Part shown: piece after piece, positions 45,003 to 55,828 of the stretch | Numbering within the stretch: position 1 is the stretch's first letter | How the letters are laid out: each line of letters opens with the position of its first letter | DNA from: Typhlomys cinereus | Taxonomy: Eukaryota > Chordata > Mammalia > Rodentia > Platacanthomyidae | Direction of reading: 5' to 3' | DNA length: 64,000 bases | Assembly (NCBI GenBank): GCA_023101885.1 | Contig: JALPQD010000125.1 | Coordinates: 5,439,140-5,503,139 of the forward strand | The notes under the pieces: generated by a model | What the model was told of the DNA's origin: nothing | Databases searched by the model: none | The model's input: only the letters and a program-made list of their open reading frames with translations | Program-made: the position numbers and the translations under genes

Positions 45003-47290
45003 TTTACTTATTTATTTTTTCCCAATCATAGAAGCTTAATAGGTACCTAGGTCCCCTCCCTCCTCCACTCCTCCCCAGTCCCCCTTCCACCCTCCCCTTT
45101 TCCCCTTCCTCCCTTTCTCCCAGTTCCCCCATTCCCCCCTCCCATTCCCAGGAGCATCCTTTTGTGTGAATATAAAACTTCCCTCTGAGTCCTCCACTCT
45201 AGTGAGGTGTAAGGACTCAGTGGCATTTCCCAGAGCCCTTTCTTGGGCTCCCCTTTAGTATGGGAATACTATTATGACTGTTAATCTCTTGCCTCTAAGG
45301 ATCCTACTGCCTGTGATCCATGCTAGACTTTGGGGGGTCGTTGACATGTCAGTCATTGTGCAGGTCATACAAAGTCTGATTATGGCTACTGTGGACCTAA
45401 CTTGTGTGGAACATATTGCATATCGTTGTTCATCCCCATCTTTAGGCTTTTATAATCTTACCGCCCCCTCTTCTGCAAATTTTGCTGAGCTTCAGTATGG
45501 GGAGAGATTTGGCTGGCCTGGTTTCAGGTGATTAATGTAGGGTCTCTGATGTTCTGAATTATGGTTAGTTGTTGTTTTCAGTTTTGCTATTCCTGCACTG
45601 CCCTTGGCTCCATCCTGATTGGTATTGAAAGTCACCTCCTAACCAAAGATAAAAGGCTGTTTAAATGAAATCTTACTATAAGAGTAATGGAATACTACTC
45701 AAAGGTAAATGGAATATGAGTAGGAGACTACAATGAGGGGGAGGGGTCAGTCTCCCATTTGCAGGATGGTTACCATCTATCTGCCAGACTGTGTACCCTC
45801 CCTGATTGGTGAGATCAAACCCCCTCAGTCCTAAATGACCAGGAAGGAAAGCGAGTGAGCTTAACCAGATGTCTTACTACTTACTTGCAGTACTTGATGG
45901 TGGCCTATTTTCTCTACTGTAGCATAATCCACTCTCTCTTATTTCTGGGGGCCTCCTTCCCCTTCCCTCCTGTTTATAATCCTTACAATTACTGTAGGTA
46001 TTACAGAGATTTATCTTTGATTGTTTCTAAGTGGGTTTGGTACTAGGATTCATCTATTAGGGAATACATATGGTGCTTAATTTTCCATGTCTGGGATACT
46101 TCCATCCATTTCCCAGCAAATTTCATTAACTCATATTTTGATGGCTGAGTAGTATTCCATTCTATAAATGTACCACATTTTCCTTATCCACTCATCAACT
46201 GTTGGACATTTGGGTTAATTCCATGATTTTGCTATTGTAAACAGTGCTGCTATGAACATGGTTGTGCTTGTGTTATTGAGGTGGATTTTTGCTTTTGTGG
46301 GGATTATTCCTAGAAGTGGAATAGCCAGACTGATCACCAGGGTTGTTGTATAAGCCTGCATTCCCACCAGCAATGTAGGAGAGCTCCCTTCTCTCCACAT
46401 CCTCTCCAGCATTTGGTGTTGTTTGTATTGTGGATTTTTGCCATTTTGACCAGAGTGAGATGTTATCTCAGGGAAGTTTTGATTTGCATTTCCCTGATGG
46501 CTAAGGATGTGGAGCATTTTTAAAATATTTATTAAATATTTCAACTTCATCCATGGAAATGTTTCTTTTGAGTTCCCAGTCTCATTTATTTAGGAAAAGT
46601 TTATTTTGAGTTCCCAGGCCATTTATCTCCTTACTGTTTAGTTTTCTAAGTTCTTTGCGCACTGTGGATAATAGAGCTCTATTAGATATGTGGTTAATGA
46701 AGATTTTATTCCAATCTTTGGATTGCCTTTTTGCTCAATTTAAAATCTCTTTATCTGAACAGAAGCTCTTTAATTTCCTAAGATCCCATTTGTTGAGTGT
46801 TGGTTCTAGTGACTGTGTTATTGGATTTTTGTTTAGGAACTGTTGGCCTAGTCCAATCAGCTTGAAGGAGCTTTCAACTAGGGTTTTTCTGGTCTTTGGC
46901 CTAATATTGAGGTCTCTGATCCTTTTGGAATTAATTTTTGTACATGGTGACAAGTACATGTCCAGTTTTAATGTTATGCATATGGACATCCAGTTTTGCC
47001 AGTACCATTTGCTGAAGATGCTGTTCTTTTTCCATTGAATTTTTGGGCCCCATTGTCAAAGATCAAATTGCTGTAATTGTGTGGGCTTATATCTGGGTCT
47101 TCAACCCTTATCTATTGATCTATATGTCTATTTTGGAGCCAGTACTAGGCTGTTTTTATTACTATGGATTTGTAGTATAGATTAACGTTTGGTATGGTAT
47201 AGTGATACCTGCAGCCATGTTTATGTTACTCAGGATTGTTTTTGCTATCCTGGGTCTTTTGTGCTTCCATGTGAATTTTGAGATTATTCG
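45003..47290 (-). mobile_element. LINE-1 (F), antisense, uninterrupted
   Basis: From the T-rich tail (TTATTTACTTATTTATTTTT) through TCCCAATCATAGAAGCTTAA TAGGTACC, the pyrimidine tract, the antisense 3' UTR and the antisense ORF2 end up to GAATTTTGAGATTATTCG, about 2.3 kb, 5'-truncated in ORF2. It is the best local reference: it shows the bases that should be adjacent at the 27998/34746, 27686/35030 and 23085/23306 joints. Reading frames are broken. Confidence 0.88.
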
Positions 47291-48461
47291 AACAGAAACC
47301 AGGGCAAAATGAACAGTGCAGTAGAAGGTGATGGTGGAGCATGAAAACAGGTAAAAGATCAGTGACCATTGGTAGATGGATTTTCAGGTGGATGACCTAG
47401 AATTTTTAGAGGAAAGTTTTTTCTGTGTGGTATATGTCTGTTTACTCGCCTGCTGGGAGAACTCCCCCCTATCTCTTTCTCTCACAGATACACACTTAAA
47501 TAAATCCTAATAAAGATAATCATGTTTAACTGTATTCCTTTGTAAGAAATTCTGCTTCTTTAAAAGGCAGACAAATGCTTAATTTAAGACTTTTTAACCC
47601 TAAATTCATTTCCAACATGTAAACACATTAAAAACCTCTTATACATATTGATAATAAAGTGATTTTTATCATATTGCAATGTTATGTTTAATGGTATGAA
47701 AGTGTTAATGTTGGCTTTCATTTAGTCAAATTCTTCATGGAAAACATGTAGCATATTTCCATTGGCTGCTTTTATTATAGCACTTCTATTCTAGCATTGT
47801 CATCTCTGATCATCTCCTTAGGATAATCAAAGGGAGTGCTATGGTCTGGTCACAGGGAATACATGTACACACACTATAAATATAGCATGCTAGGACTTCA
47901 GACATATTCTAAGAGTCTATGAGTTGCTTGACTGGGCTTGATTTACCCCACTGCCTATTTTAGATAATGTGATTTTTGATGGAGATAAATGCTATATTGT
48001 CACTATTGGTACTACTTTATATTTGGAACACTTATAGTGGTAAACATTTCTCCTTGCTCTTATTAAGTAGGCTTGATTTAATTTGGTTTATGAATTACCA
48101 GTTTTTATCTAGTGCCTATGGGCCAAGTCACTATATTTTTCTCACACTGCGTAGCTTCTATGTTGAGTCTGACTGAGTGGATGTGTGGAGCAGAAGGTGA
48201 TGAGAAACCTCTGTGATAGGAAATCTCCTTGTTGGACACTGTGTTGATAAAACATGCTGCATGTAGTGTCAGTAACATCTCCATAACCAGCTAAGCTAAC
48301 CTTTGGAATCAACCCATATACCCCTAAAGGCTGTTTACCATAATAGCACTACTTAAAAAAAGTAGACAGATGTGTTAGGTTTTATAATTTAAGTTTTACC
48401 ACAACCATTTGAAGAAAGAGCCTTGAGTCCTGTGAGCTCTTTTTGCATTTAACCAGTTTTT
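47291..48461. other. Unique DNA
   Basis: No recognised gene or repeat. A part ending in CACACTTAAATAAATCCTAATAAAG (47490-47515) looks like a degraded SINE or LTR end, but the rest of such an element was not found. Confidence 0.35.
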
Positions 48462-48475
48462 AAAAAGTCCCTCCA
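48462..48475. repeat. TSD of ID element, left
   Basis: AAAAAGTCCCTCCA, identical to 48566-48579. Confidence 0.93.
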
Positions 48476-48565
48476 TGGGGTTGGGGATTTAGCTCAGTGG
48501 TAGAGTGCATGCCTGGCAAGCACGAGGCCCTGGGTTCGGTCCCCAGCACCGGGGGGAAAAAAAAA
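48476..48565 (+). mobile_element. ID SINE (tRNA-Ala/BC1-like)
   Basis: TGGGGTTGGGGATTTAGCTC, A box TAGCTCAGTGG, B box GGGTTCGGTCC, then CCAGCACCGGGGGG and poly-A. This is the classic rodent ID element, whose Pol III promoter lies in the tRNA-like head. A perfect 14-bp TSD and intact boxes mark it as one of the youngest insertions here. It is a SINE, not a functional tRNA gene: it has no proper 3' acceptor and ends in an A-tail. Confidence 0.95.
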
Positions 48566-48579
48566 AAAAAGTCCCTCCA
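48566..48579. repeat. TSD of ID element, right
   Basis: AAAAAGTCCCTCCA, the duplicate of 48462-48475; its A residues overlap the tail. Confidence 0.9.
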
Positions 48580-49487
48580 ATGCTATGACCTGCTTTGGTT
48601 CAATCTATTTTGGCTAGTAAATCAGTTAAGATTGTATATCCCCTATGGTTTTTTTTTTAAAGACACACAGAGATTGTAAAAATAATTCTTCCATCTTAGG
48701 TAAAAGAGATAAAAGCCACTTTTGATTTTGGGGAGTTGTTCAAAAATGGAGTCTTCTACCTTGATTTTGCTATAGTTCTCTGTTTAAACACAGCACTTTA
48801 CCACTCAACATTAGAGTGCTTGTTATGATTCATGTATTGAATGAAAAACCTGAAGTTTTTTTCCAAGTAAAAATGTGCTATATTTTAAATAGTATTAGGT
48901 ATTGAGCTCTATGACACAGGTGTGGTTCTGAAACCATGAGAGAACCAAAGAAAAAGGTAATCACAGAGACTGGGAAAGGACTTAAATAAGTTGATATTGA
49001 AATATAGTTTGGAGTATGGATAGACATTTACTGAGGAATAAATAAAAGAATAAGATCGACCTTTCAGCAGTTTTTTTGATTAGGAAGCAGAAGTGATCAG
49101 ACAACTCATGGAAGTCCCAGATTGCTATCACCACACTGGCATGTTCTGTTTGAGACACATACCTGATATCTGGCATGTTCTGTTTGAGACACATACCTGA
49201 TGTCTGTATATTGACTACAATACAAAACATATTGTTCACCTGAAATGCTAAAGCAAACTAAGGAGAGGAAAAGGCAGTCCCTGCATTCTCATTGACACCA
49301 ATGGCTCTGTGAGGACTGGTGGCTGTCTCCGGGCATACATTTTTCCCATGAGACCACTAAATGAAGAAGAGGGAATTTGTGCAACTAACATCCTGCATGT
49401 TCTCTGAGTTCAAATGCTTCCTGGTGTGTTTGGAATTTTCAGACCAGTCCATGACAGCAACCAGACCAGAAAAAATATGTAATTGAC
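48580..49487. other. Unique DNA with a 34-bp tandem duplication
   Basis: No gene recognised. The notable item is the perfect tandem duplication at 49136-49203, listed separately. Confidence 0.4.
49136..49203. repeat. 34-bp tandem duplication
   Basis: CTGGCATGTTCTGTTTGAGA CACATACCTGATAT occurs twice head to tail (49136-49169 and 49170-49203), with a single difference at the end (GATAT versus GATGT). Recent replication slippage or segment duplication. Confidence 0.95.
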
Positions 49488-50000
49488 TCAGACTGTATTG
49501 CATTCCATTCCTACAAGTACATTTTCAATAGTAAGTATTCTGATCTGAGTCTTACAGGATTTGGTGAATAATCTCCATGAAAATGATGCCAGAAAGTTCT
49601 CTAGATTTTGATATACTCGCAAGTACACAGGCTTTATATTCCTGAACAAGAAAGAGGAGGATTTTTGCAGAGGAAGAATAAAGAAAGATGTAACACTTTG
49701 ACAACCTTGAAGGTGACTTTTCCAAGCCATTGATCAGCAGGTCCATGCCCTGAAATCTAGTCTGGGAGACTCATTAAAGTTCTTTCAGTCACTGGAGTAT
49801 TAAAAGCCAAACGCTTCATTAACTCTGAAGTCGCCTGTGCCATTTGGCAATACAAGATCGTTGTCTTGACTTGGCGGATAAAACCATCTGCACAGATTCT
49901 TTGAATTTCATCACAAAAGAAAGTAATTGCTTTTGCATTGCAGATAAAAGCAATCATTTTCCTTCTATTGTTCATTTTTGTCTGTTTAGTCAAAAAGTAT
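49488..50000 (-). pseudogene. Possible decayed coding remnant
   Basis: A minus-strand frame at 49757-49993 (78 codons) has a balanced, protein-like composition (ICADGFIRQVKTTILYCQ; LAFNTPVTERTLMSLPD) rather than low-complexity bias, and open frames continue in the two other minus frames down to 49488. The 'TP..T..LM.L' arrangement reminds me of the stem region of axonemal dynein heavy chains, but the match is weak. A frameshifted pseudogene piece is plausible; no poly-A tail or splice sites support a particular origin. Confidence 0.27.
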
Positions 50001-50473
50001 AGATTTCTGGGAACAACTTTGGTCTAGATCAGTCTTAATGAAAAAAATAGTGCTGAAATTTGTCCCTGAAAAAGGTCAGTGGGTGTCATGGTGATCATCC
50101 ACTGAAAAATGTTCACATGATCCCACAGAAGTGAGGAAGGAGGTTAATGGAATGACTAACAGAGGTACAGAAAACTTAACTGCTATTTCTTTCCCTCCTA
50201 GTTGTGTGCAAAATAATCCAAAGGCTTTAATTAATGTCCTTTTCTGTTTAATGTCCTCCAATACTAATGATGAAATGACATTTAAATATATGACATTAGT
50301 GTTGGTAAAATATTTTCAAAAAGCAGGCAACTTCTTTTTTTGAAAGCAACTGAACAATTTCTTCTTTTGAAGACAACTGAAAACTGTTGTTTATTAAATG
50401 TGCTTCTTTACTTCTGAAGGAATATTTTAGATATCTGGACATCCTATCAATGTTTTGAATGGAAGAGTAGATT
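50001..50473. other. Unique DNA
   Basis: No repeat landmark. Short minus-strand frames (50076-50261) might continue the remnant to the left, but nothing supports this directly. Confidence 0.35.
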
Positions 50474-50488
50474 CCTGGATCTACTCTT
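50474..50488. repeat. TSD of SINE copy 3, left
   Basis: CCTGGATCTACTCTT, identical to 50824-50838. Confidence 0.92.
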
Positions 50489-50823
50489 TTTTAAATTTTT
50501 TTATTATTTATTCAATTGTGAGTGCATGCATGTGTGCATGTGTGTATGTATGTGTATGTATGTGTATGTGCGCGTGTGTGTGTGTGTGTGTGTGTGTGTA
50601 TGCGTGTGTGTAGAACCACAGATGAATTCGGGAACCACCATGGACCATCTCCACCAACTCCTTGTTTACTCTGTCCTGGGATTCACAGGCTCCACCCTAC
50701 CAGGACCAGAAACGCAGGCCGCCCCTGCTTCCGCCTGGCGTCTATACGTGGGGTCTAGGATCCGAACTCAAGACCTTCCGCCTGTAAGGTAGAGGCTGAA
50801 CCCCTGAGCCACCTCTCCAGCCC
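50489..50823 (-). mobile_element. CA-bearing tRNA-derived SINE, copy 3
   Basis: Same layout as 24129-24394 on the minus strand: GGGGCTGGAGAGGTGGCTCA head, body, (CA)n with CATACA interruptions (plus-strand 50525-50610), ACAATTGAATAAATAA tail and a perfect 15-bp TSD. At 335 bp it is the longest copy because of the expanded repeat. Confidence 0.92.
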
Positions 50824-50838
50824 CCTGGATCTACTCTT
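50824..50838. repeat. TSD of SINE copy 3, right
   Basis: CCTGGATCTACTCTT, the duplicate of 50474-50488. Confidence 0.92.
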
Positions 50839-50869
50839 ATAAAGTAAATTACACTATCTCAGGGAAGAG

Positions 50870-50960
50870 TAGTCCTAGCTTGAATATTCATGAGCCTCAG
50901 TTTCTTCATCAGCAAGGAAAAAAGATGATAGCACCACTTTCCATACTTTACCAGTATGTA
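50870..50960 (+). mobile_element. MIR relic
   Basis: GAGCCTCAGTTTCTTCATCA GCAAGG followed by GATGATAGCACCAC corresponds to the MIR core ('cctcagtttcctcatctgtaa...ataatagtacctac'). Short and old. Confidence 0.5.
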
Positions 50961-51032
50961 GCCTCAAGCATTCAATTTGCTAATGAAAGCTTTTGACCTT
51001 CACAAGCTTCTTAGGCTCAGAATTGGCATGCC

Positions 51033-51035
<3 letters not shown>

Positions 51036-51080
<45 letters not shown>

Positions 51081-51248
51081 TGTATATTTGTGTGGTGTGT
51101 GTATGTGTGTGTGTGTGTGTGTGGTGTGTGTATGTGTGTATGTGTGTGTATGTGTATGTGTGTGTATACATGTGTGTGTGTATGTGTGTGTATATATGTA
51201 TGTGTGTATGTGTGTGTGTCTGTGTGTGGTGTGTGTACGTCTGTGTGT
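51036..51248. repeat. Long interrupted (TG)n tract
   Basis: About 210 bp of TG units with TATG, GGTG and TATATG variants. All six frames through it stay open and give Val/Cys or Thr/His repeats, which are artefacts. Confidence 0.95.
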
Positions 51249-54200
51249 AAAAATAGCTAGACTATTCAAAAGATGTTTCCTAGTGGACAACCATAAAATT
51301 CATTTTGTAACATAATTAAGTTCCCCTGGAACAACTTGTGGTGGAGAACATTTCAGGTTAAAAAATGAGAATGCAAATAAGAAAGTAAATGTACATTACA
51401 CAAACATTAATATGCTAATCTGAATAAGCATAAGTACTTAATGATAAAAGAATGGAATAAATTCTGTTGACAAAATGAAGGATTTTTCTGTTTATTAAAA
51501 CATGCTTGAAATCAAGCTTGAAAACATGATAATATCATTGCTGATATATTAGAGACCAAGAAATCCCCATATCTTGTTTTGTTGTAGGTTTTGCTATGTA
51601 CTTCATAACTTCTAGCAAAATTCCAACCAATTTCTCCCTTATATAAAAAAAATCAAGCAAGTTGATCATTTCAAAACCAAGATACCCAGTTTCCTACAGT
51701 TGTTCTGTGTGTTGTCAATAACTTCCCAACCAAATGGCTTAAGAGAGCAAGGGGTTTTATTTTGGCATATGTTTATCCAGTTGTTGTCTTAGTCTAGGTT
51801 TGTAGGAAAGTCTGTACCAACACCAAGGGCTGAGGGAAATGACCATACCAATTTCACAGGACCACTGAGAGGGATAAACCTCATTTGCCATACTCGCATG
51901 CCTGATTATGTATACCGAAGATTGTCAACTTCCTTAACTAACTCCCTCTGTCTTTTTCACCAGGACCTAGTCCCACCCATCTCTTCAACCACTCCAACAA
52001 AACCAACACTTAATTGAAATCATTAAGATTTGGTGCTTGTCTTTATGCAACAAAAAGTAACCACAGTTACTTTGTGGTTCATGTTAATGACCCAGAACAT
52101 TTTTTCATTTTCATAATTTCTCCATACTGAAACTGAATATTTCTACTTACTAAGCAGGTCAAAGAGCTAATAGGAATTTTTATCCCAAAAACTTAATAGC
52201 AGCATATAAAGATCCTCATAATTAAAGGAAATTCATTCTTAAGTTTTAAATATGCACACCCATGACATCAGTTATGATGTTTTTCTTTTGGTATGCCATT
52301 TAGTATAATTATGGTTGCTTACATGAGCATGGGTAAGGTATTATTTATTGTAGCTTGAGCAAATTATCACTGGCTAGACCATGGAATGATATGGCAGCCA
52401 TCTCCTAGCAGCCATTAACTACCAAAAATCCTTCGCATGCCCTGGATCCTACATTCTTTATATCTCCTATTCTATAATATTCCCTGAACCTTGGAGGGAG
52501 CAACCAAATGTCTAATGTGGGGCTGATAATTGAATAATCACTTATTTTAACACTTTAGCCAATTATGAATCTGCATTAATTGTCACCCACTAAAAAAATA
52601 AGGTTCTTGGATGGAGTCCAAGAGTAACATGTATCTATGGGTATAGGCATAAATATTAGAAAACAATTCATCACACTACTCATTTAGCAAACACCAGCAA
52701 AAGTTTCCATCTAGGACTTACAAACACTCCAGCCAGTTTTTTTTTTAAATCAGGTTTATAGTATCAACTATGAATTATGTCCTAAACAATGGACCTCAAT
52801 TTTAATAAGAAATTGGTTGGTTACCTCCATATTAGTCAAAGAACTATTGTTTCAAGTGGGTATAGTTTGTCTAATGGTCATTATTATAATTTGTAGAACT
52901 AACAGGTGTTAAGACAATCACTGACTTTTGTCAGCCAGAAGAGTGGAAAGTCTCAGTTCAGTTCAAACTTGAATTCTCAATGTATTATAACAACAGCATA
53001 CGATATCTTTAGAAAAAAAGTCTTATCTGTTTCTCCTGGGTAGTCAACAGCAATGGCATTATCAAGCATGGTTTGAGGGGATTCTGGGGACCTCAACAAC
53101 CCTTAGGGAGTCTCACATCTGACACAGGGATTTTTGTTTTCTAAGCATGACTTCTGTGAGCAGCATTATCCATCTCTGAGAGGAACATTACCTACCCATG
53201 TTCAAGCTTCTTTTTTCTAAAATCCTATTATTTTTCAAAGTGTAGATTTCTATATAGCTTTTCCATGTATTCTTAGCTTTAGGTTAACTTTGCTCTTTTC
53301 CTCCATCATCATTCTTGCTTAAACCTTCTTCATTTTAATATATTTTATCTGTTACAATTAGAGCCTTTTATGTTCCAACAAAAGTATTTTCCCACATTAA
53401 ACTTGCAAAGCTATTTCCATATATTTTGTTCATGGTGATTCTGGTTTTAAGATTTAGATCTATGATCCATCTCAAATTACTTTTGTGAATTAGAGAAATA
53501 GAAATAAGGTGCATTATTCTCTACATTAAATATTTATGTAGAACAGTATTTGCTCAATAAAAATAGAAAAAAGGTAAAATTTGGTTGAAAATCATGTATG
53601 TGTGTATATGTGTATGTGTATGTATGTGTGTGTATGTGTGGGTGTGTCTGTGTGTGTCTGTGGTATGTTTCCATACATTTATTTTTGGTCTTTGCTCCAT
53701 TAGTCTATCCTTATTCATAGCACATGCTATCTTTGTTGCTATGGCTTTACAGTAGGTCTTAAAATCAAGTGGGAGAAAACCTCAAACTCTCACCTTTCAC
53801 AGGGTCATGCAGATAATTCTCAGGGCTTTCCTTGCACATAAAATATTTAAACTGTGTCTCAGAAATGCCTAACGGAAATTTGATAAGATTTGTGTTAAAT
53901 TTAGCAGTAATTTTAAAGTAGACATTGAGTGTTTTCTAGTCTTTTTTTGGCATAATTGTATGCCTAATTGTATAATTTTTTAATGAAAAAGAAGTCAGTA
54001 AAATGAAATTATATTTAAAATATATTGTTTCTGTAATAAAAAGAAATTTACATGTAATTTAACTTTTTATCCACTACTGAAATTTTTTTCTCCAGTCTTG
54101 TATTAGCCATTAAATGTAAAACAGAAATTTGTCCTTCTTTTCAGTCTTAAAAATTCCTGATATTAGTGTCTCTTGTTGGGAGATTATATATCATGTCTTG

Positions 54201-54327
54201 TTTCCTTTATACATACATAGCTTAAAATTTTAATAGTTCATTTGGAATCTTTAACAATGATTTCTTAAATATTAAGAATTTTACATTTTCATATTTTCTA
54301 ATTTCTTCTCATTTTCATTCTCACTTG
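51249..54327. other. Mostly unique AT-rich DNA
   Basis: Includes a (TG)n/(TATG)n microsatellite at 53597-53665. A dispersed-repeat flavour is seen at 51715-51990 and 52370-52690 but no family was recognised. No exon with paired splice signals was found. Confidence 0.35.
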
Positions 54328-54332
54328 CTATT

Positions 54333-54766
54333 TGTCATATTTTGAGTGAAGATTGTCCCCCATGGGGTCATGTGCTGGTTCCCAACTAGTGGCTGTTTAG
54401 AAAGGTAATGGCCCTTTAAGGAGGCGGAGCCCTGCTGGAGGAAGTTGTCACTGGCGTTGACCTTTGCAGGACAGGCTGGCTATACTTCTTACTTCTCATC
54501 TTGCTTCTGTCCACCTCCCTTCTCTCTCTCTCTCTTTCTGTCTCTCTCTTTCTCTCTTCCTCTCTCTCTCTCTGTCTGCCTGTCCTGGCTGGTCTTTGTG
54601 AAGTGGCCTGCAAATTTGATTACCATGCCTTCTACCATGTCTTTTCTGTCATAATAAACACTACCTGTAGCCCTTGGGAACCTTAACCCAATAAGATAAA
54701 CTCTTTCTTCCTTAAGTTGCTTGCATCAGAGCATTTTGTCACAGCAACAGAAAAGTGGTTGAGACA
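54333..54766 (+). mobile_element. Solo ERVL-MaLR LTR with CT tract
   Basis: TGTCATATTTTGAGTGAAGA start and GGTTGAGACA end, with the MaLR landmarks GGAGCCCTGCTGGAGGAAG, an AATAAACACT poly-A signal region and CTTAAGTTGCTTGCATCAGA. A CT-rich microsatellite (54520-54577) has grown inside. The flanks CTATT (54328-54332) and TTATT (54767-54771) fit a 5-bp TSD with one change. Confidence 0.8.
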
Positions 54767-54779
54767 TTATTCATTCATC

Positions 54780-55313
54780 TTTCAGTGCAGGTTCAGATGA
54801 GGAAAATTAAAAGACAATTGACAATTTCATCCTAATCAAGACATTTCAACCACTTCAATCTCGAGGCTCAGGGAACTTTATGGAAGAGGGAGCAGTAATA
54901 ATATAAGAAGTAGAGAATGGGGGAGGTAATGACCAAGAGTAGCCCTTGTTCATATCAAGGCAGCCATTCCCAAGAAATCAAGGCAACAGTATCATACTTC
55001 CATTAAACCTCAATAATAGTTGTCCATTTAACATGGAACAGAGTGAATGCCAGGAGATATGATGCTATTCTGAAAGACTGTATGGGACTGGTGCTGGACA
55101 AGAAAAAATTGGAGCCCCTAACCCTCTGGTTTATCCACTGGTGGACAATTCACACCATGGCAGGTGCTCAGACACTACCTACTTCATGCATTCTAGCTGA
55201 GACTCAGATAATTTCCAGGGAATGATGAGACAGGAAAGAAAGACTGGTCATGAAAACACATAAATTCATCGTTAATAATAATATAAATTAAAAATAAATA
55301 AAAAAATAAAAAA
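54780..55313 (+). mobile_element. Old LINE-1 3' UTR
   Basis: GAGGCTCAGGGAACTTTATG GAAGAGGGAGCAGTAATAAT corresponds to the 34187-34225 block of the full-length element. It ends in an A-rich AAATTAAAAATAAATAAAAA tail. The centre is too diverged to align by eye; a short open frame at 55043-55225 is not supported as a gene. Confidence 0.55.
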
Positions 55314-55495
55314 CTGCACTGTTGGTTTTTCTTAGCTCTCACATAGCTGTATAGCAAACCTTGATTTTTAGAGAACATGGGACTTTACACACCCTAGATT
55401 ACAATATGGTTCATCTGCAGTTTCCCACTGAAGCCACCTTCTCATCACAGAGATGTCAGATTGAACAACTATGTCCAAAATATTTCCATACCTTA

Positions 55496-55510
55496 TCTCT
55501 TTAGAGTTTT
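55496..55510. repeat. TSD of SINE copy 4, left
   Basis: TCTCTTTAGAGTTTT; the partner at 55814-55828 differs by one base. Confidence 0.85.
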
Positions 55511-55571
55511 TAAAATATTTTATTTATTTATTTATTTATTCATTCAATTGTGCGTGTGTGTGCGTGTGTGC

Positions 55572-55616
<45 letters not shown>

Positions 55617-55813
55617 ACCACGGGCAAATTCGGGAACCCCATGGACCGACTCTACCTCCTCCTTGTTTACTCTGCCCCGGGATTCACAGGCTCCGCCCTA
55701 CCAGGACCAGAGCAGCCCCTCCCCCCCGCATCTATACGTGGGATCTGGGATCTGAGCTCATTACCTTCCGCCTGCAAGGCAGAAGCTTAACCTCTGAGCC
55801 ACCTCTCCAGCCC
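55511..55813 (-). mobile_element. CA-bearing tRNA-derived SINE, copy 4
   Basis: Same head, body, internal (CA)n (plus-strand 55552-55613) and ATTGAATGAATAAATA-type tail as copies 1-3. A small deletion in the body near 55710-55730 (C-rich CCCCTCCCCCCC) sets it apart. One mismatch in the TSD. Confidence 0.9.
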
Positions 55814-55828
55814 TCTCTTTAGTGTTTT
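55814..55828. repeat. TSD of SINE copy 4, right
   Basis: TCTCTTTAGTGTTTT, one mismatch from 55496-55510. Confidence 0.85.

Noticed and set aside
48476..48565. Possible tRNA-Ala gene
   Set aside because: A and B boxes are present, but the sequence ends in poly-A with a TSD and follows the ID SINE pattern.
50977..51315. Several overlapping 60-110-codon frames
   Set aside because: All are translations of the TG tract (Val/Cys or Thr/His repeats).
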